Part shown: in pieces, positions 34,584 through 45,835 of the stretch
How positions within the stretch are numbered: the first letter of the stretch is position 1
Layout of the letters: the number at the start of each line of letters is the position of its first letter
Program-made: the position numbers and the translations under genes
Notes under the pieces: generated by a model
What the model was told of the DNA's origin: nothing
The model's database searches: none
The model's input: the letters and a program-made list of their open reading frames with translations, nothing else
Source of the DNA: Oscillospiraceae bacterium
GTDB lineage: Bacteria; Bacillota; Clostridia; Oscillospirales; Ruminococcaceae
Length of the DNA stretch: 62,098 bases
Reading direction: 5' to 3'
NCBI GenBank assembly: GCA_017555565.1
Contig: JAFZGF010000013.1
Coordinates: 1 to 62,098 of the forward strand

Positions 34584-36371
34584 ATGGCAAACAAAACACC
34601 ACGCATCTGTCAGTTGGAAACTCCTTTTGAAAAAGACACACAGTTTTCCTGGCAGGATTACCCACGCCCACAGCTTAAACGTGACAGCTACATTTCACTT
34701 TGCGGTGTATGGCAGCTGGCAGTTAAAAAATATAAGGTAAAAGTAAAACAGTACAGCCGTTTTGCAGGCATTGCCCGCGAATATCAGACCGATGATTTTG
34801 AACAGACAGAACTGGGCGGAATAATGGTGCCTTACCCACCGGAAAGCAGGATTTCTGGCGTCGAAAGACCACTGGGTGAAAACGAAACCTATCTGTACAC
34901 AAGACAATTCACCCTGACTGAAGAATTTATAAACGATAAAGTGCTTATCCATTTTGGTGCTGTAGATACCAATACTGTGGTTATGGTAAACGGCAAGCTG
35001 GCGGGTGTACACCGTGGTGGTTATCTGCCGTTTTCTTTTGACATTACAGAGTTGATAGCAGCGGGCGAAAATACCATCACAGTTGAAGTGGAAGACACCC
35101 TGGATATAGAGCTTGCCTACGGCAAACAGCGCAAAGACCGCGGCGGTATGTGGTACACACCTATCAGCGGTATCTGGCAGCCTGTGTGGCTGGAAAGTGT
35201 ACCGGAAAATTACATAGAATCAATTCGTCTTACACCATCACTTGAAGATATTGCAATAGAAGTCAAAGGCGGCGCAGAGGAAAAAACTGTGATTATCAGC
35301 ACTGAAAACGGATACATAACAAAAGTTTTCAGCGGAGAAAATGTTACCATTCCAATTGAAAATCCACAGCATTGGTCACCGGAAAAACCATATCTTTACA
35401 ATTTTGAGATTATCAGCGGCAAAGACAGAGTGCAGTCATATTTTGCATTGCGCACAGTTTCAATAGAAGATGTAAAAGGGCAGAAGTACATCTGTCTAAA
35501 CGGCAAACCATACTTTTTCCACGGCTTGTTGGACCAGGGCTATTTTGCCGATGGCATCTACACACCATTTACACCTGCAGGCTTTGTGTGGGACATTGTG
35601 GAGATGAAAAAACTGGGTTTCAACACCTTGAGAAAGCATATCAAGATTGAGCCAGACCTTTTCTACTATTACTGCGATAAATACGGTATGCTGGTTTTCC
35701 AGGATATGATGAATGCGGGCAAATACAACTATATTATCGACACAGTTCTGCCTACCATCGGAATGAAAAAAGGTGTAACACATAAACCGTCACCACGCCG
35801 AAAAGAATTTTTTGAAAAAGAATGCCGTATTCTTACCGACATTCTGTACAACCACCCATCTGTTGTTTATTACACAATATTCAACGAAGGCTGGGGTCAG
35901 TATGATGCAGACAGAATATATAAGGAACTGAAAGAATACGACCCTACCCGTATATGGGACGCCACATCCGGCTGGTTTATTGAAAAAGACAGCGACGTGG
36001 ACAGCCACCATATCTATTTCAGAAAAATTAAAATCAAAGCCAGACCATCACGTCCGCTTATTCTTTCAGAATTCGGTGGTTTCTCCTGGAAAGTGCCGGA
36101 TCACTCCTTTAACTTTGACGAAGAATATGGATACAAAAAATTCAAATCGGGCGAAGAACTCACAAAAGGCCTGTGTGATATGTACTGCGGCGATATTGTA
36201 CCCGCTATAAGACACGGACTCAACGGCGCAATACTTACCCAGGTCAGCGATGTGGAAGACGAAACCAACGGCATTGCAACTTATGACAGACAGGTTATAA
36301 AAACCGATGAAAAATCCATGCAGGATATGGCAAATAAGCTTTTTGAAACCTTTGCACAGATTACAGAATAG
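34584..36371 (+). CDS. Glycoside hydrolase family 2 enzyme, intracellular
   Basis: A 595-residue retaining glycosidase with the GH2 layout: N-terminal jelly-roll (YTRQFTLTEEF, VDTNTVVMVNGK), immunoglobulin-like middle domain and TIM barrel. The acid/base Glu435 is in FNEGWGQ and the nucleophile Glu496 in ILSEFGGF. There is no signal peptide, so it acts on imported oligosaccharides. Beta-galactosidase, mannosidase or glucuronidase activity cannot be separated from sequence, and no sugar transporter is adjacent. The ATG at 34584 is weakly preceded by GAAAGG. Own terminator downstream. Confidence 0.93.
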   Translation: MANKTPRICQLETPFEKDTQFSWQDYPRPQLKRDSYISLCGVWQLAVKKYKVKVKQYSRFAGIAREYQTDDFEQTELGGIMVPYPPESRISGVERPLGENETYLYTRQFTLTEEFINDKVLIHFGAVDTNTVVMVNGKLAGVHRGGYLPFSFDITELIAAGENTITVEVEDTLDIELAYGKQRKDRGGMWYTPISGIWQPVWLESVPENYIESIRLTPSLEDIAIEVKGGAEEKTVIISTENGYITKVFSGENVTIPIENPQHWSPEKPYLYNFEIISGKDRVQSYFALRTVSIEDVKGQKYICLNGKPYFFHGLLDQGYFADGIYTPFTPAGFVWDIVEMKKLGFNTLRKHIKIEPDLFYYYCDKYGMLVFQDMMNAGKYNYIIDTVLPTIGMKKGVTHKPSPRRKEFFEKECRILTDILYNHPSVVYYTIFNEGWGQYDADRIYKELKEYDPTRIWDATSGWFIEKDSDVDSHHIYFRKIKIKARPSRPLILSEFGGFSWKVPDHSFNFDEEYGYKKFKSGEELTKGLCDMYCGDIVPAIRHGLNGAILTQVSDVEDETNGIATYDRQVIKTDEKSMQDMANKLFETFAQITE

Positions 36372-36372
36372 T

Positions 36373-36412
36373 AAAAAAGACTGTTATCCAACAATAACAG
36401 TCTTTTTTATGT
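36373..36412 (+). terminator. Terminator of the GH2 gene
   Basis: Perfect 15-bp stem AAAAAAGACTGTTAT/ATAACAGTCTTTTTT with a 6-base loop. Confidence 0.9.
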
Positions 36413-36537
36413 GTTATTTTACAAAATATATCTAAGAATTTTATTGAAAAAACCAATGGATAATTATGGTACAATACAATAAATTATCACAAATAATATA
36501 TAAAATATAATCATAAATTATTATCTGGGAGACCGTT

Positions 36538-37539
36538 ATGTTTAAAAAACTGCTTTTACCGCTGCTGATGATAATCGCATTGTCAGGCTGCGCTACAACA
36601 GAATATGATTGGGTTATTAAAATAGATGAAAAATCAATACAGCCGGATGAGTTTGTGGCCGCACAGATGTACGCATATATCGAATCCCAGACCATAGCTG
36701 ACGAAGACCGGGATGTGTCACAGTGGATAAATGACCACGCCGTAGAGAAACTGAAAAGGGATATTTTTATAGAATCAGAATTCAACAAACGCAACCTTGC
36801 TTTTGGTCAGCAGGCAGATGAGTTTATTCGCATTTTCGGTGAAGAGGGCTGGGAGAATGTAGCCCGACTTTATGAAAACAACAAACTGGATAAAGAACAG
36901 TATTTCAATTATCTCACATCACTCTACAAAGAACAGTTGGTGTTCAATGCAATATATCTTTATGATGAACAGAACAAAGTTAACGACAAAGAAATAGAAG
37001 AATATCTCAATGAAAATCTCAGCCGTCTGTCTTTTTTCAGAATAGCACGAGTAAACGATGATGGCACACCTATAGATGAACAGCAGGAACAGCAACTGGA
37101 CAGTATTGTTGCAGCGGCTGTTGACAGCATAAACAATGGCGAAAATATTGCAGAGGTTGCCACCCACTCCCTTACACAGTCTGCACAATTATTGGGTAGC
37201 GAAGCAGATTTTTCTGACGGGGAAGCCTTCGTTACAACCGAATATATCAGCAAAGCCAGTGTGGATCTTCTGCTGGATTTTATGGAAAACTTTTTTATTG
37301 TGCCGATAGGTCAATGTGTTTCCTATGAACTGGAAGACTGTTACTACATCTGCCAGAAAATCGAACTTTGTGATACCCAGGTGGAATATATGTATCTTAA
37401 GCAGGATGTGGTAAATCTTATCAGAGATGCAGAGTTTGAAAAGATGATAACTGACGTAACGCAGCAGATGGCTGTGGAATACCACCCGGAAGCAGTAAGA
37501 TTCTATTCACCTGAAAGACTGAAAATGAATATTGATTAA
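36538..37539 (+). CDS. Foldase-like lipoprotein (SurA/PrsA-like)
   Basis: A 333-residue lipoprotein: signal core LLLPLLMIIALSGC with Cys19 or so as lipidation site. The helical first half (EFNKRNLAFGQQADEFI, LDKEQYFNYL) resembles the chaperone domain of SurA/PrsA and trigger-factor C-domains; a weak parvulin-like stretch (ISKASVDLLLDFM...IGQCVSYELEDCYYI) occupies the place of a peptidyl-prolyl isomerase domain, but key residues cannot be confirmed. It likely assists folding of exported proteins at the outer face of the membrane. DUF1653 gene follows 10 bases later. Confidence 0.75.
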   Translation: MFKKLLLPLLMIIALSGCATTEYDWVIKIDEKSIQPDEFVAAQMYAYIESQTIADEDRDVSQWINDHAVEKLKRDIFIESEFNKRNLAFGQQADEFIRIFGEEGWENVARLYENNKLDKEQYFNYLTSLYKEQLVFNAIYLYDEQNKVNDKEIEEYLNENLSRLSFFRIARVNDDGTPIDEQQEQQLDSIVAAAVDSINNGENIAEVATHSLTQSAQLLGSEADFSDGEAFVTTEYISKASVDLLLDFMENFFIVPIGQCVSYELEDCYYICQKIELCDTQVEYMYLKQDVVNLIRDAEFEKMITDVTQQMAVEYHPEAVRFYSPERLKMNID

Positions 37540-37549
37540 GGAGACGATT

Positions 37550-37759
37550 ATGGAAATCAAACCTGGAATCTACCGCCACTTCAAAGGCAATATGTACAAG
37601 GTTTTATATACTGCAAAACACAGCGAAACTATGGAAGATATGGTGGTGTATCAAGCGCTGTACGGAGATATGGGTATCTGGGTGCGCCCACGGCATATGT
37701 TCTGTGAAGAAATTGTACGTGATGGAAAAACATTTGTGCGCTTCGAGTTTGTAGAATAA
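37550..37759 (+). CDS. DUF1653 protein
   Basis: A 69-residue protein matching DUF1653 throughout: GIYRHFKGNMYKVL at the start, TMEDMVVYQALYGD in the middle and IWVRPRHMF near the end. The family is small, cytosolic, beta-rich and of unknown function. I start at ATG 37550, which follows AAGGAGACGATT, rather than the in-frame ATG at 37532 that overlaps the previous stop. It is probably co-transcribed with the lipoprotein gene. Confidence 0.9.
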   Translation: MEIKPGIYRHFKGNMYKVLYTAKHSETMEDMVVYQALYGDMGIWVRPRHMFCEEIVRDGKTFVRFEFVE

Positions 37760-37760
37760 C

Positions 37761-37790
37761 AAAAAAGTCGCTTTTTGCGACTTTTTTTAT
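37761..37790 (+). terminator. Terminator after DUF1653
   Basis: Stem AAAAAAGTCGC/GCGACTTTTTT with a 5-base loop. Confidence 0.9.
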
Positions 37791-37856
37791 AAATTTTGTA
37801 GCTTTTTTAATCTATATATTGTATTATATCGATATATGCTTTAGAATTGAAACTTC

Positions 37857-37872
37857 GGTCTGTATACAGACC
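37857..37872. promoter_or_regulatory. 16-bp perfect palindrome upstream of the atp operon
   Basis: GGTCTGTATACAGACC is fully self-complementary and stands alone in an AT-rich gap, 113 bases before the atp -35 box. It looks like a dimeric-regulator site; the regulator is unknown. Confidence 0.45.
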
Positions 37873-37984
37873 AATAAAAATTTTTTAATTACTATATTAA
37901 ATATGTTATATATAGGTTATGTAAAATTAGTTAAAAAGATAAAAAAATATCGAATATATGCAATGGATTTAGTCACTTGTGCAA

Positions 37985-38014
37985 TTGATATTTACACGGG
38001 CAATGCTGTATAAT
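37985..38014 (+). promoter_or_regulatory. Promoter of the ATP synthase operon
   Basis: TTGATA, 18 bases, TATAAT, 31 bases before the GTG start of atpZ. Confidence 0.7.
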
Positions 38015-38045
38015 ATTATTGTATAAAAAAAACGGGGGAAGAACT

Positions 38046-38309
38046 GTGAAATTTGATAAAGATACAGCAAAATCCTGGCGATATCTGACTCTTGTCAGTC
38101 AGCTGGCGATTTCTATGGTTACCCCAGTGTTGCTGATGATTTTCGTGTGTACTTGGCTGAAGAACAAATACAGCCTGGGCAACTGGATTATCATAGCGGG
38201 CCTTCTGTTGGGGGTAGGCAGTGGATTGTCCAGCGTATGGACTTTTCTGAAAAGCTTCCTGCGCGAAGGTCAGAGACAGCAACAGGAATATGACAATCAA
38301 TTCAAGTAA
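38046..38309 (+). CDS. atpZ: AtpZ-like protein of the ATP synthase operon
   Basis: An 87-residue protein with two transmembrane helices (LAISMVTPVLLMIFVCTWL and IIIAGLLLGVGSGLSSVW) joined by a short loop, as in AtpZ/AtpI-family first genes of F-type operons. It may work with AtpI in ion supply or rotor assembly. I start at GTG 38046, preceded by GGGGGAAG; the frame from 38019 would place the start inside the promoter. It is followed by atpI after 14 bases. Confidence 0.82.
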   Translation: MKFDKDTAKSWRYLTLVSQLAISMVTPVLLMIFVCTWLKNKYSLGNWIIIAGLLLGVGSGLSSVWTFLKSFLREGQRQQQEYDNQFK

Positions 38310-38323
38310 GGAGGTCTGTTATT

Positions 38324-38722
38324 GTGTTAAAACATTTCAAAGAACTTGACGGAAGTTTTTTCAAAGTTTCAAAATTCAACATTATACTTACTGCTGTTTT
38401 GAATCTGTTATTTCTGATATTCAGCCGTTGGGACTACACAGTCCTGCTGGGCTCCCTTCTGGGGCTGTTTATCACAACGGTTTTTTATTATTCAATATGT
38501 GTGTCTGTGCCTAAAGCCCTGTCTTACGGCGATGCTGAACTGGCACAGAAAAGCATCAGGGCATCACGGTCTGTGCGCACCATTGTTATGGCTGTCGGTC
38601 TGATTATTGCAATCAAGGTGCCGATATTCAATATGTGGGCCGCTATGATTCCTCTTCTGTTCACACGTATTTCAATAGCATTTCTTCATATAAATACTGA
38701 CGGAGAGGAGGAAAATGAATAA
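38324..38722 (+). CDS. atpI: ATP synthase subunit I (AtpI)
   Basis: A 132-residue, four-helix membrane protein in the usual place before atpB. AtpI assists c-ring assembly. Helices fall at about residues 18-35, 38-60, 85-103 and 105-122. The start is GTG with AAGGAGG 11 bases before it. Its stop overlaps or abuts atpB (the ATG of atpB begins at the last base), indicating coupling. Sequence conservation in this family is low, so the call rests on size, topology and position. Confidence 0.78.
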   Translation: MLKHFKELDGSFFKVSKFNIILTAVLNLLFLIFSRWDYTVLLGSLLGLFITTVFYYSICVSVPKALSYGDAELAQKSIRASRSVRTIVMAVGLIIAIKVPIFNMWAAMIPLLFTRISIAFLHINTDGEEENE

Positions 38723-39456
38723 TGAATGTATCCATCAACGGGCCTAAGATATTGTTTACCCTGCCTATATTTGGCGGCATAAACATTACAGAGTCCGTGA
38801 GAAACACCTGGCTGGTGCTGATATTTGCTGCAGTATTCTGCCGTTGGCTGACAAAGGATATGTCTGTCCACAACCCAGGCAAAAAACAGATTGTTGCTGA
38901 AAAGCTGGTGCTGTTTGTACGCGGTCTTGTAGACAGCAATATGGGCAGCCAGTGGGCACATATGGTACCTTTTGTAGGTACTGTGCTGGTTTTCAGCTTT
39001 TTGTCCAGCGTTATGAGTGTTGCGGGTCTGCGCAGCCCTACTGCAGACTTTTCTGTAACTGCGGCAATGGCTCTGGTAACCTTTTTCCTGATAGAGTTCT
39101 ATCATTTCAAATCAAAAGGTTTACTTGGATTCTTTACCCGTCTTGCTGAACCTGTAATTGTTATGACACCTATGAACATTGTCGGTGAATTTGCCACACC
39201 GCTTTCACTGGCACTGCGTCATTTCGGTAACATTGCATCAGGTACAGTTATCACAGCCCTGGTTTACGGGGCACTGGCATCCTTTTCACAGTTTGTTCTG
39301 GGCTGGATACCAAACACATTTATTGCCAATATCCCAATCATGCAGGTTGGTGTTCCGGCAGTATTATCAGTTTATTTCGACTTGTTCTCAAGCGGAATTC
39401 AGGCGTACATTTTCTGTATGTTGACCATGGCAAACATAGCCGGCGCAGCAGAATAG
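38722..39456 (+). CDS. atpB: ATP synthase subunit a
   Basis: A 244-residue membrane stator subunit forming the ion half-channels beside the c-ring. The essential arginine is Arg166 in LSLALRHFGNIASG, and the last helix pair (SVYFDLFSSGIQAYIFCMLTM) carries the conserved QAYIF region. Five to six helices. GAGGAGG lies just before the ATG. Nothing in it is odd; any Na+ or H+ preference is set mainly by the c subunit encoded next. Confidence 0.95.
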   Translation: MNVSINGPKILFTLPIFGGINITESVRNTWLVLIFAAVFCRWLTKDMSVHNPGKKQIVAEKLVLFVRGLVDSNMGSQWAHMVPFVGTVLVFSFLSSVMSVAGLRSPTADFSVTAAMALVTFFLIEFYHFKSKGLLGFFTRLAEPVIVMTPMNIVGEFATPLSLALRHFGNIASGTVITALVYGALASFSQFVLGWIPNTFIANIPIMQVGVPAVLSVYFDLFSSGIQAYIFCMLTMANIAGAAE

Positions 39457-39484
39457 TATAAATTAAAAAAATTAAAAAACATAA

Positions 39485-39763
<279 letters not shown>

Positions 39764-39825
39764 TAGTTAATCTTTAGTAATTATTGGATTTATCAAAGAT
39801 AAACTGTGAAAGGAGGCTCACAACA

Positions 39826-40329
39826 TTGGATAAATATCTTGCATTCTTTACTGTGGATGTGTGGACAATGATCTTCACATGGGTAAACATGCTGTTGCTG
39901 TTTACTGTTTTGAAAAAATTCCTTTTCAAACCTGTAAACGATGTCCTCAACCAGCGCGAAGCAGAAATCAAAAAGATTTATGACGATGCCAACGAGGCCA
40001 ATGAAAAAGCTGTTGAAATGGAAAAAACATACAGCGAAAAAATGGCACAGGCCCGTGACGAAGCCGGCGAAATTATCAAGCAGGCTACACTTACAGCACA
40101 GAAGAGAGAAAAAGAAATTATCGAAGCAGCCCACGAAGAGGTTGCATCTATGACCAGAAGAGCAGAAACACAGATTGCCCTTGAACGCAAAAAGGCATAT
40201 CAGGAAATCAGAGACGAAATCTCTGACATTTCAGTTGCAATTGCCGGCAAAATGGTTCAGCGCGAAATCAATGCTGACGACCATCGGGCACTTATCAGTC
40301 AATTTATCGAGAATGTGGGTGAAGCTTAA
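39826..40329 (+). CDS. atpF: ATP synthase subunit b
   Basis: A 167-residue peripheral-stalk subunit: one N-terminal helix (WTMIFTWVNMLLLFTVLKKFLF) followed by the long charged coiled coil with RxREAEIKKIYDDA. I start at TTG 39826, which has AAAGGAGG 9 bases upstream; the frame extends to an ATG at 39784 without a ribosome site. The stop codon TAA overlaps the ATG of atpH by one base, so the two are translationally coupled. Confidence 0.93.
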   Translation: MDKYLAFFTVDVWTMIFTWVNMLLLFTVLKKFLFKPVNDVLNQREAEIKKIYDDANEANEKAVEMEKTYSEKMAQARDEAGEIIKQATLTAQKREKEIIEAAHEEVASMTRRAETQIALERKKAYQEIRDEISDISVAIAGKMVQREINADDHRALISQFIENVGEA

Positions 40330-40862
40330 TGAGTAATATTTCTAAAGCTTACGCAGACGCTCTTTTTGAAATTTCTTTGGAAGAAAACATTCTGGAGGAA
40401 ATCATGCAGCAGACACAGCTGCTGGGTGAAGTTCTGGCAGCAAATCCTGACTTTTCCAAACTCCTGGGTGCACCTACAGTGACCAAGGAAGAAAAGCAGA
40501 ATCTGACAGATACTGTTTTCTCCGGTAAAATCAATAAACATTTAGTTAATTTTCTCAAAGTTATGATAGACCGCAAAGACACAGCAGAAATCAAAAACAG
40601 CTTTGCAGATTTTGAAAAACTGTACAACAGCCACAACAACATCGAAAAAGCTGTGGCAACAACAGCTGTGCCTATGTCCGAAGACCAGAAAAAACTGCTT
40701 TGTGATAAACTTTGCAGCCTTACAGGCAAAAACGTTGTTCTTACAAACAAGGTTGACCCTGACTGTCTGGGCGGTGTTATCCTGCAGTTCAGCGATACAC
40801 AGTACAACGACTCTATCGCCGCAAAACTGGAAACTTTGAAAAATCGGCTTAAAGCAAACTAA
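40329..40862 (+). CDS. atpH: ATP synthase subunit delta
   Basis: A 177-residue stalk subunit linking the b dimer to the top of F1. The helical N-terminal domain begins ISKAYADALFEISLEE and the C-terminal part contains DPDCLGGVILQ (family GG segment) near residue 150. Length is normal. It overlaps atpF by one base and is followed by a 57-base gap before atpA. Confidence 0.93.
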   Translation: MSNISKAYADALFEISLEENILEEIMQQTQLLGEVLAANPDFSKLLGAPTVTKEEKQNLTDTVFSGKINKHLVNFLKVMIDRKDTAEIKNSFADFEKLYNSHNNIEKAVATTAVPMSEDQKKLLCDKLCSLTGKNVVLTNKVDPDCLGGVILQFSDTQYNDSIAAKLETLKNRLKAN

Positions 40863-40919
40863 TCTACTTTTAATATAACATCGGTATTTCCGAAATTTGA
40901 AAAGAAAGCAGGTGTATCA

Positions 40920-42434
40920 ATGCAGCTCAGACCTGAAGATATCAGCAAGATTATCAAAGAGCAAATCAAAAATTATGACAATAAAATTGAGCAGAGCGAA
41001 ACAGGTACAGTTATACAGGTAGGCGACGGTATTGCGAAAGCATACGGCCTTGAAAACTGTATGGCAAACGAATTGGTACAGTTCCCTGATGGTGAATATG
41101 GCATGGCCATGAACCTGGAAGAAAACAGTGTTTCTCTGGTTATTCTGGGTAAAGACGACAACATCAAGGAAGGCGACCTTGTAAAACGCACAGGCAAAGT
41201 TGTTTCTGTTCCTGTAGGCGACGGTCTTATCGGCCGTGTTGTAAACAGCCTTGGCGCACCAATCGACGGCAAAGGCCCTATCGAAGCCGTTGAAACACGC
41301 CCTATCGAAGCACCAGCCCGTGGTATTATCGAAAGAAAATCTGTTTCTGTACCTCTGCAGACAGGTATCAAAGCTATCGACAGTATGATTCCTATCGGCC
41401 GTGGCCAGCGTGAACTTATCATCGGCGACCGTCAGACAGGTAAAACTACTATCGCTACAGATACAATCATCAACCAGAAAGGCCAGGACGTAATCTGTAT
41501 CTACGTTGCTATCGGCCAGAAAGCTTCCACAGTTGCACAGCTGGTTGAAACTCTTACAGCAGCAGGCGCTATGGACTACACAATCGTTGTAGCATCCACA
41601 GCCAGTGAACTTGCACCTCTGCAGTACATCGCACCATACTCAGGCGTTACTATGGGCGAATACTTTATGGACCAGGGCAAAGACGTTCTCATCGTTTACG
41701 ACGACCTGTCCAAACACGCTGTTGCTTACCGTGCACTGTCACTTCTTATCCGCCGTCCACCAGGCCGTGAAGCTTACCCAGGTGACGTATTCTATCTGCA
41801 CTCCCGTCTGCTTGAACGTGCAGCCCGTGTAGCACCAGAATACGGCGGTGGTTCTATCACAGCTCTGCCTATTATCGAAACACAGGCAGGTGACGTTTCC
41901 GCTTACATCCCTACAAACGTTATTTCTATCACAGACGGCCAGCTGTTCCTTGAAACAGAACTGTTCAACTCGGGTATCCGTCCTGCTGTTAACCCTGGTA
42001 TCTCTGTTAGCCGTGTTGGCGGTTCCGCACAGATCAAGGCTATGAAAAAAGTTGCAGGCCAGCTGAAACTGCTGTACTCACAGTATATCGAGCTGAAGAG
42101 CTTCTCCCAGTTCGGTTCTGACCTGGACGCTGATACAAAATCCCGTCTGGACCAGGGCGCACGTATTGTGGAAGTTCTTAAACAGCCACAGACAAAACCT
42201 GTTGATGTAGCCCTCCAGGTTATCATCATCTATGCAGTAACAAAAGACTATCTCAAAGATATCGCAGTAGAAGATATTGCACAGTTTGAAAGAGAACTGT
42301 TTGACTTTGTTGAAACACAGAGACCTGAAATTATTGCAGGTATCAAGGAAACAAAAGACCTTACACCTGAAATCGAACAGGCTATCATCACTGCAATCAA
42401 TGACTTCAAAGCAAAATTTGTACCATCAAAATAA
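40920..42434 (+). CDS. atpA: ATP synthase subunit alpha
   Basis: A 504-residue, non-catalytic nucleotide-binding subunit of F1. Walker A is GDRQTGKTT near residue 171, the arginine finger region is in [10 protein letters not shown], and the alpha signature [14 protein letters not shown] is intact. Together with beta it forms the hexamer. AGCAGGTG precedes the ATG. Full length. Confidence 0.98.
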   Translation: MQLRPEDISKIIKEQIKNYDNKIEQSETGTVIQVGDGIAKAYGLENCMANELVQFPDGEYGMAMNLEENSVSLVILGKDDNIKEGDLVKRTGKVVSVPVGDGLIGRVVNSLGAPIDGKGPIEAVETRPIEAPARGIIERKSVSVPLQTGIKAIDSMIPIGRGQRELIIGDRQTGKTTIATDTIINQKGQDVICIYVAIGQKASTVAQLVETLTAAGAMDYTIVVASTASELAPLQYIAPYSGVTMGEYFMDQGKDVLIVYDDLSKHAVAYRALSLLIRRPPGREAYPGDVFYLHSRLLERAARVAPEYGGGSITALPIIETQAGDVSAYIPTNVISITDGQLFLETELFNSGIRPAVNPGISVSRVGGSAQIKAMKKVAGQLKLLYSQYIELKSFSQFGSDLDADTKSRLDQGARIVEVLKQPQTKPVDVALQVIIIYAVTKDYLKDIAVEDIAQFERELFDFVETQRPEIIAGIKETKDLTPEIEQAIITAINDFKAKFVPSK

Positions 42435-42455
42435 CAGAAAGGAAGGTGTGATACT

Positions 42456-43307
42456 ATGGCAGGCGGTTCAATGAAAGACATTAAACTGCGAATTAAAAGT
42501 GTTGAAAACACTATGCAGATTACAAAAGCCATGGAACTTGTTGCTTCTTCCAAACTGAAAAAAGCCCGCGACAGAATGGAAAGTGCCAGACCTTATTTTA
42601 TGACACTTTTCAACACACTCAACGACATCGCGGCTTATACTGTTGACTTTTCTTCCCCGTTTCTGGTTAAAAGACCTGTTAAAAAATCAGCCTATGTGCT
42701 GATAGCAGGCGACAGAGGCCTGGCAGGGGGTTATAACAACAATATGTTCAAACTTTTTACTGCCCATTCACAGGATAAAAATGCGGTGGTAATCCCTGTG
42801 GGGAAAAAAGCGGTTGATTTTTGCAAAAGAAGAAACATTGAAATTTTTACCGAGGAATATTCCCAGGTTGAAGACCTTTCATCAGCTGACTGTACAGATA
42901 TAGGCGACTTGCTGTCAGACAGTTTTGAAAAAGGCGAAATAGATGAAGTTTTCATCTGCTATACAACATTTGTTTCAATGTTGTCACAGAGTCCTGAAAT
43001 CATTCAGGTTCTGCCACTTGTCAGCGTAAATGCTGACACTTATCAGCGCAACACCATTACAGAATATGAACCTGACCCTGAAGAACTTTTCCATATGCTG
43101 GTTCCTCAGTTTGTCACAGGTCTTGTATATGGTGCAGTAACTGAAAGCTGGGCCAGCGAACTTGCTGCCCGCCGCACAGCTATGGATGCCGCATCCAAAA
43201 ATGCACAGGAAATGGTATCCGGTCTGTCACTTCAGTACAACCGTGCCCGTCAGGCTGCAATCACTCAGGAAATCACTGAAATTGTTGCCGGTGCCGGTGA
43301 AGGCTGA
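42456..43307 (+). CDS. atpG: ATP synthase subunit gamma
   Basis: A 283-residue central-shaft subunit. The N-terminal coiled-coil MKDIKLRIKSVENTMQITKAM and the C-terminal signature ITQEITEIVAGAGEG are present, and IAGDRGLAGGYN marks the Rossmann-like middle. AAGGAAGG precedes the ATG. Length and position are normal. Confidence 0.97.
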   Translation: MAGGSMKDIKLRIKSVENTMQITKAMELVASSKLKKARDRMESARPYFMTLFNTLNDIAAYTVDFSSPFLVKRPVKKSAYVLIAGDRGLAGGYNNNMFKLFTAHSQDKNAVVIPVGKKAVDFCKRRNIEIFTEEYSQVEDLSSADCTDIGDLLSDSFEKGEIDEVFICYTTFVSMLSQSPEIIQVLPLVSVNADTYQRNTITEYEPDPEELFHMLVPQFVTGLVYGAVTESWASELAARRTAMDAASKNAQEMVSGLSLQYNRARQAAITQEITEIVAGAGEG

Positions 43308-43342
43308 TAAACCCAATTTAAATTCTACAAAGGAGAAAATAA

Positions 43343-44740
<1,398 letters not shown>

Positions 44741-44743
44741 TTA

Positions 44744-45145
44744 ATGGCAACATTCAACCTTAAAATATTCTCACCATACGGCGTGCATTTCGAAGGCGAA
44801 GCAGAAGCCATCACCCTGCGCACAGTCACAGGTGATGTTTCTATCTGGCCTAATCACTCAAACACAGTTACAGCCCTGGATGTAGGCAGATGTTCAGTAG
44901 TTATCAACGGTGAAAAACGCGTTGGCGTTTGTAACCGCGGCCTGCTGAATGTGACAAAAAACAATGTTGAAGTTCTTGCTGCCACATTTGAATGGAAAGA
45001 AGATATCGACCTGGAACGCGCACAGAGCGAGCTGGAAAGACGCAAAAAAGAACTGGCAGATGCAAAGGATGAAAAATCTATTGCCCGCGCCAAAATCAGA
45101 GTAAAACGCGAACTTATCCGCACCCAGGTTAAAACAGAAAACTAA
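44744..45145 (+). CDS. atpC: ATP synthase subunit epsilon
   Basis: A 133-residue subunit with the N-terminal beta sandwich (LKIFSPYGVHFEGEAEAITLRTVTG) and C-terminal two-helix hairpin rich in E, K and R, which can inhibit ATP hydrolysis. It is the last gene of the operon, followed by a terminator. Confidence 0.94.
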   Translation: MATFNLKIFSPYGVHFEGEAEAITLRTVTGDVSIWPNHSNTVTALDVGRCSVVINGEKRVGVCNRGLLNVTKNNVEVLAATFEWKEDIDLERAQSELERRKKELADAKDEKSIARAKIRVKRELIRTQVKTEN

Positions 45146-45148
45146 TAT

Positions 45149-45177
45149 AAAAAGCCACCCGTCGGGTGGCTTTTTTG
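45149..45177 (+). terminator. Terminator of the atp operon
   Basis: Stem AAAAAGCCACCC/GGGTGGCTTTTT with a 3-base loop and T tail; palindromic enough to also serve the convergent GNAT gene. Confidence 0.9.
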
Positions 45178-45182
45178 TTTTA

Positions 45183-45821
45183 CTATATTTCCAGAATCAT
45201 AAAATAGTCTGTGCCTTTGCTGTTCAGTTTACCTGTGTTTACAAAACCATTTTTTTCATAGAAACTTATAGCTTTTTCGTTATCTTTATGGCATTCCAGC
45301 AAGAATGTTTTGTTTCCATATTCATAATAGATACTGTCTATTGCTTTCTGCAGGGCAAGTGTTCCTATGCCAAGCCCTTGATATTTACTCTGAATAAAGA
45401 ACCCCATAATTCTGAAAAATTTCCTGCCTTTTACTTCTATGGGGTCAGCGGCATCTTCCACAGCTTTTCCAACTAAAATCATACCCACATAATTTTTGTG
45501 GTATTTTATTGCATAGCATTTGCCACCCAGCCCCATAGCTGTGCCGTAGTCTGCCATAGCTATGGTGTCTTTTACATCAGCGGCATACTCAAAAGGTATG
45601 TCACTTCGGTCGATTTTCATCAGTTCTGCTTTGTTATAGTTGTCCACAGGCTCCAGCTGTACAGCATTGTACAGAACGTCCTCATCTTCTCGCTTTGACC
45701 TTATTTTTAAAATCACAAAGATACCTACAAAAAGGAAAGGCCCTATAGTAAAAATAAGCTGTGATATATCTGCAAGCTGTCTGAACGCTGGCGCCCATTC
45801 AATTCCAAATGGTATTGACAT
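45183..45821 (-). CDS. GNAT acetyltransferase with N-terminal membrane anchor
   Basis: A 212-residue protein: one hydrophobic helix at about residues 18-40 (SQLIFTIGPFLFVGIFVIL) and a GNAT domain from about 60. The acetyl-CoA loop is SKYQGLGIGTLAL and the last strand/helix is ECHKDNEKAISFYEKNGF. Membrane-tethered GNATs are uncommon. The acceptor is unknown. It lies 14 bases after the DUF2500-like gene on the same strand; that gene also has one helix, suggesting a membrane-associated pair. Confidence 0.85.
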   Translation of the reverse strand: MSIPFGIEWAPAFRQLADISQLIFTIGPFLFVGIFVILKIRSKREDEDVLYNAVQLEPVDNYNKAELMKIDRSDIPFEYAADVKDTIAMADYGTAMGLGGKCYAIKYHKNYVGMILVGKAVEDAADPIEVKGRKFFRIMGFFIQSKYQGLGIGTLALQKAIDSIYYEYGNKTFLLECHKDNEKAISFYEKNGFVNTGKLNSKGTDYFMILEI

Positions 45822-45835
45822 AAAATTCTCCTTTT

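Noticed and set aside
37819-38013. 64-codon frame before the atp operon
   Set aside because: Overlaps the palindrome and promoter, no ribosome site.
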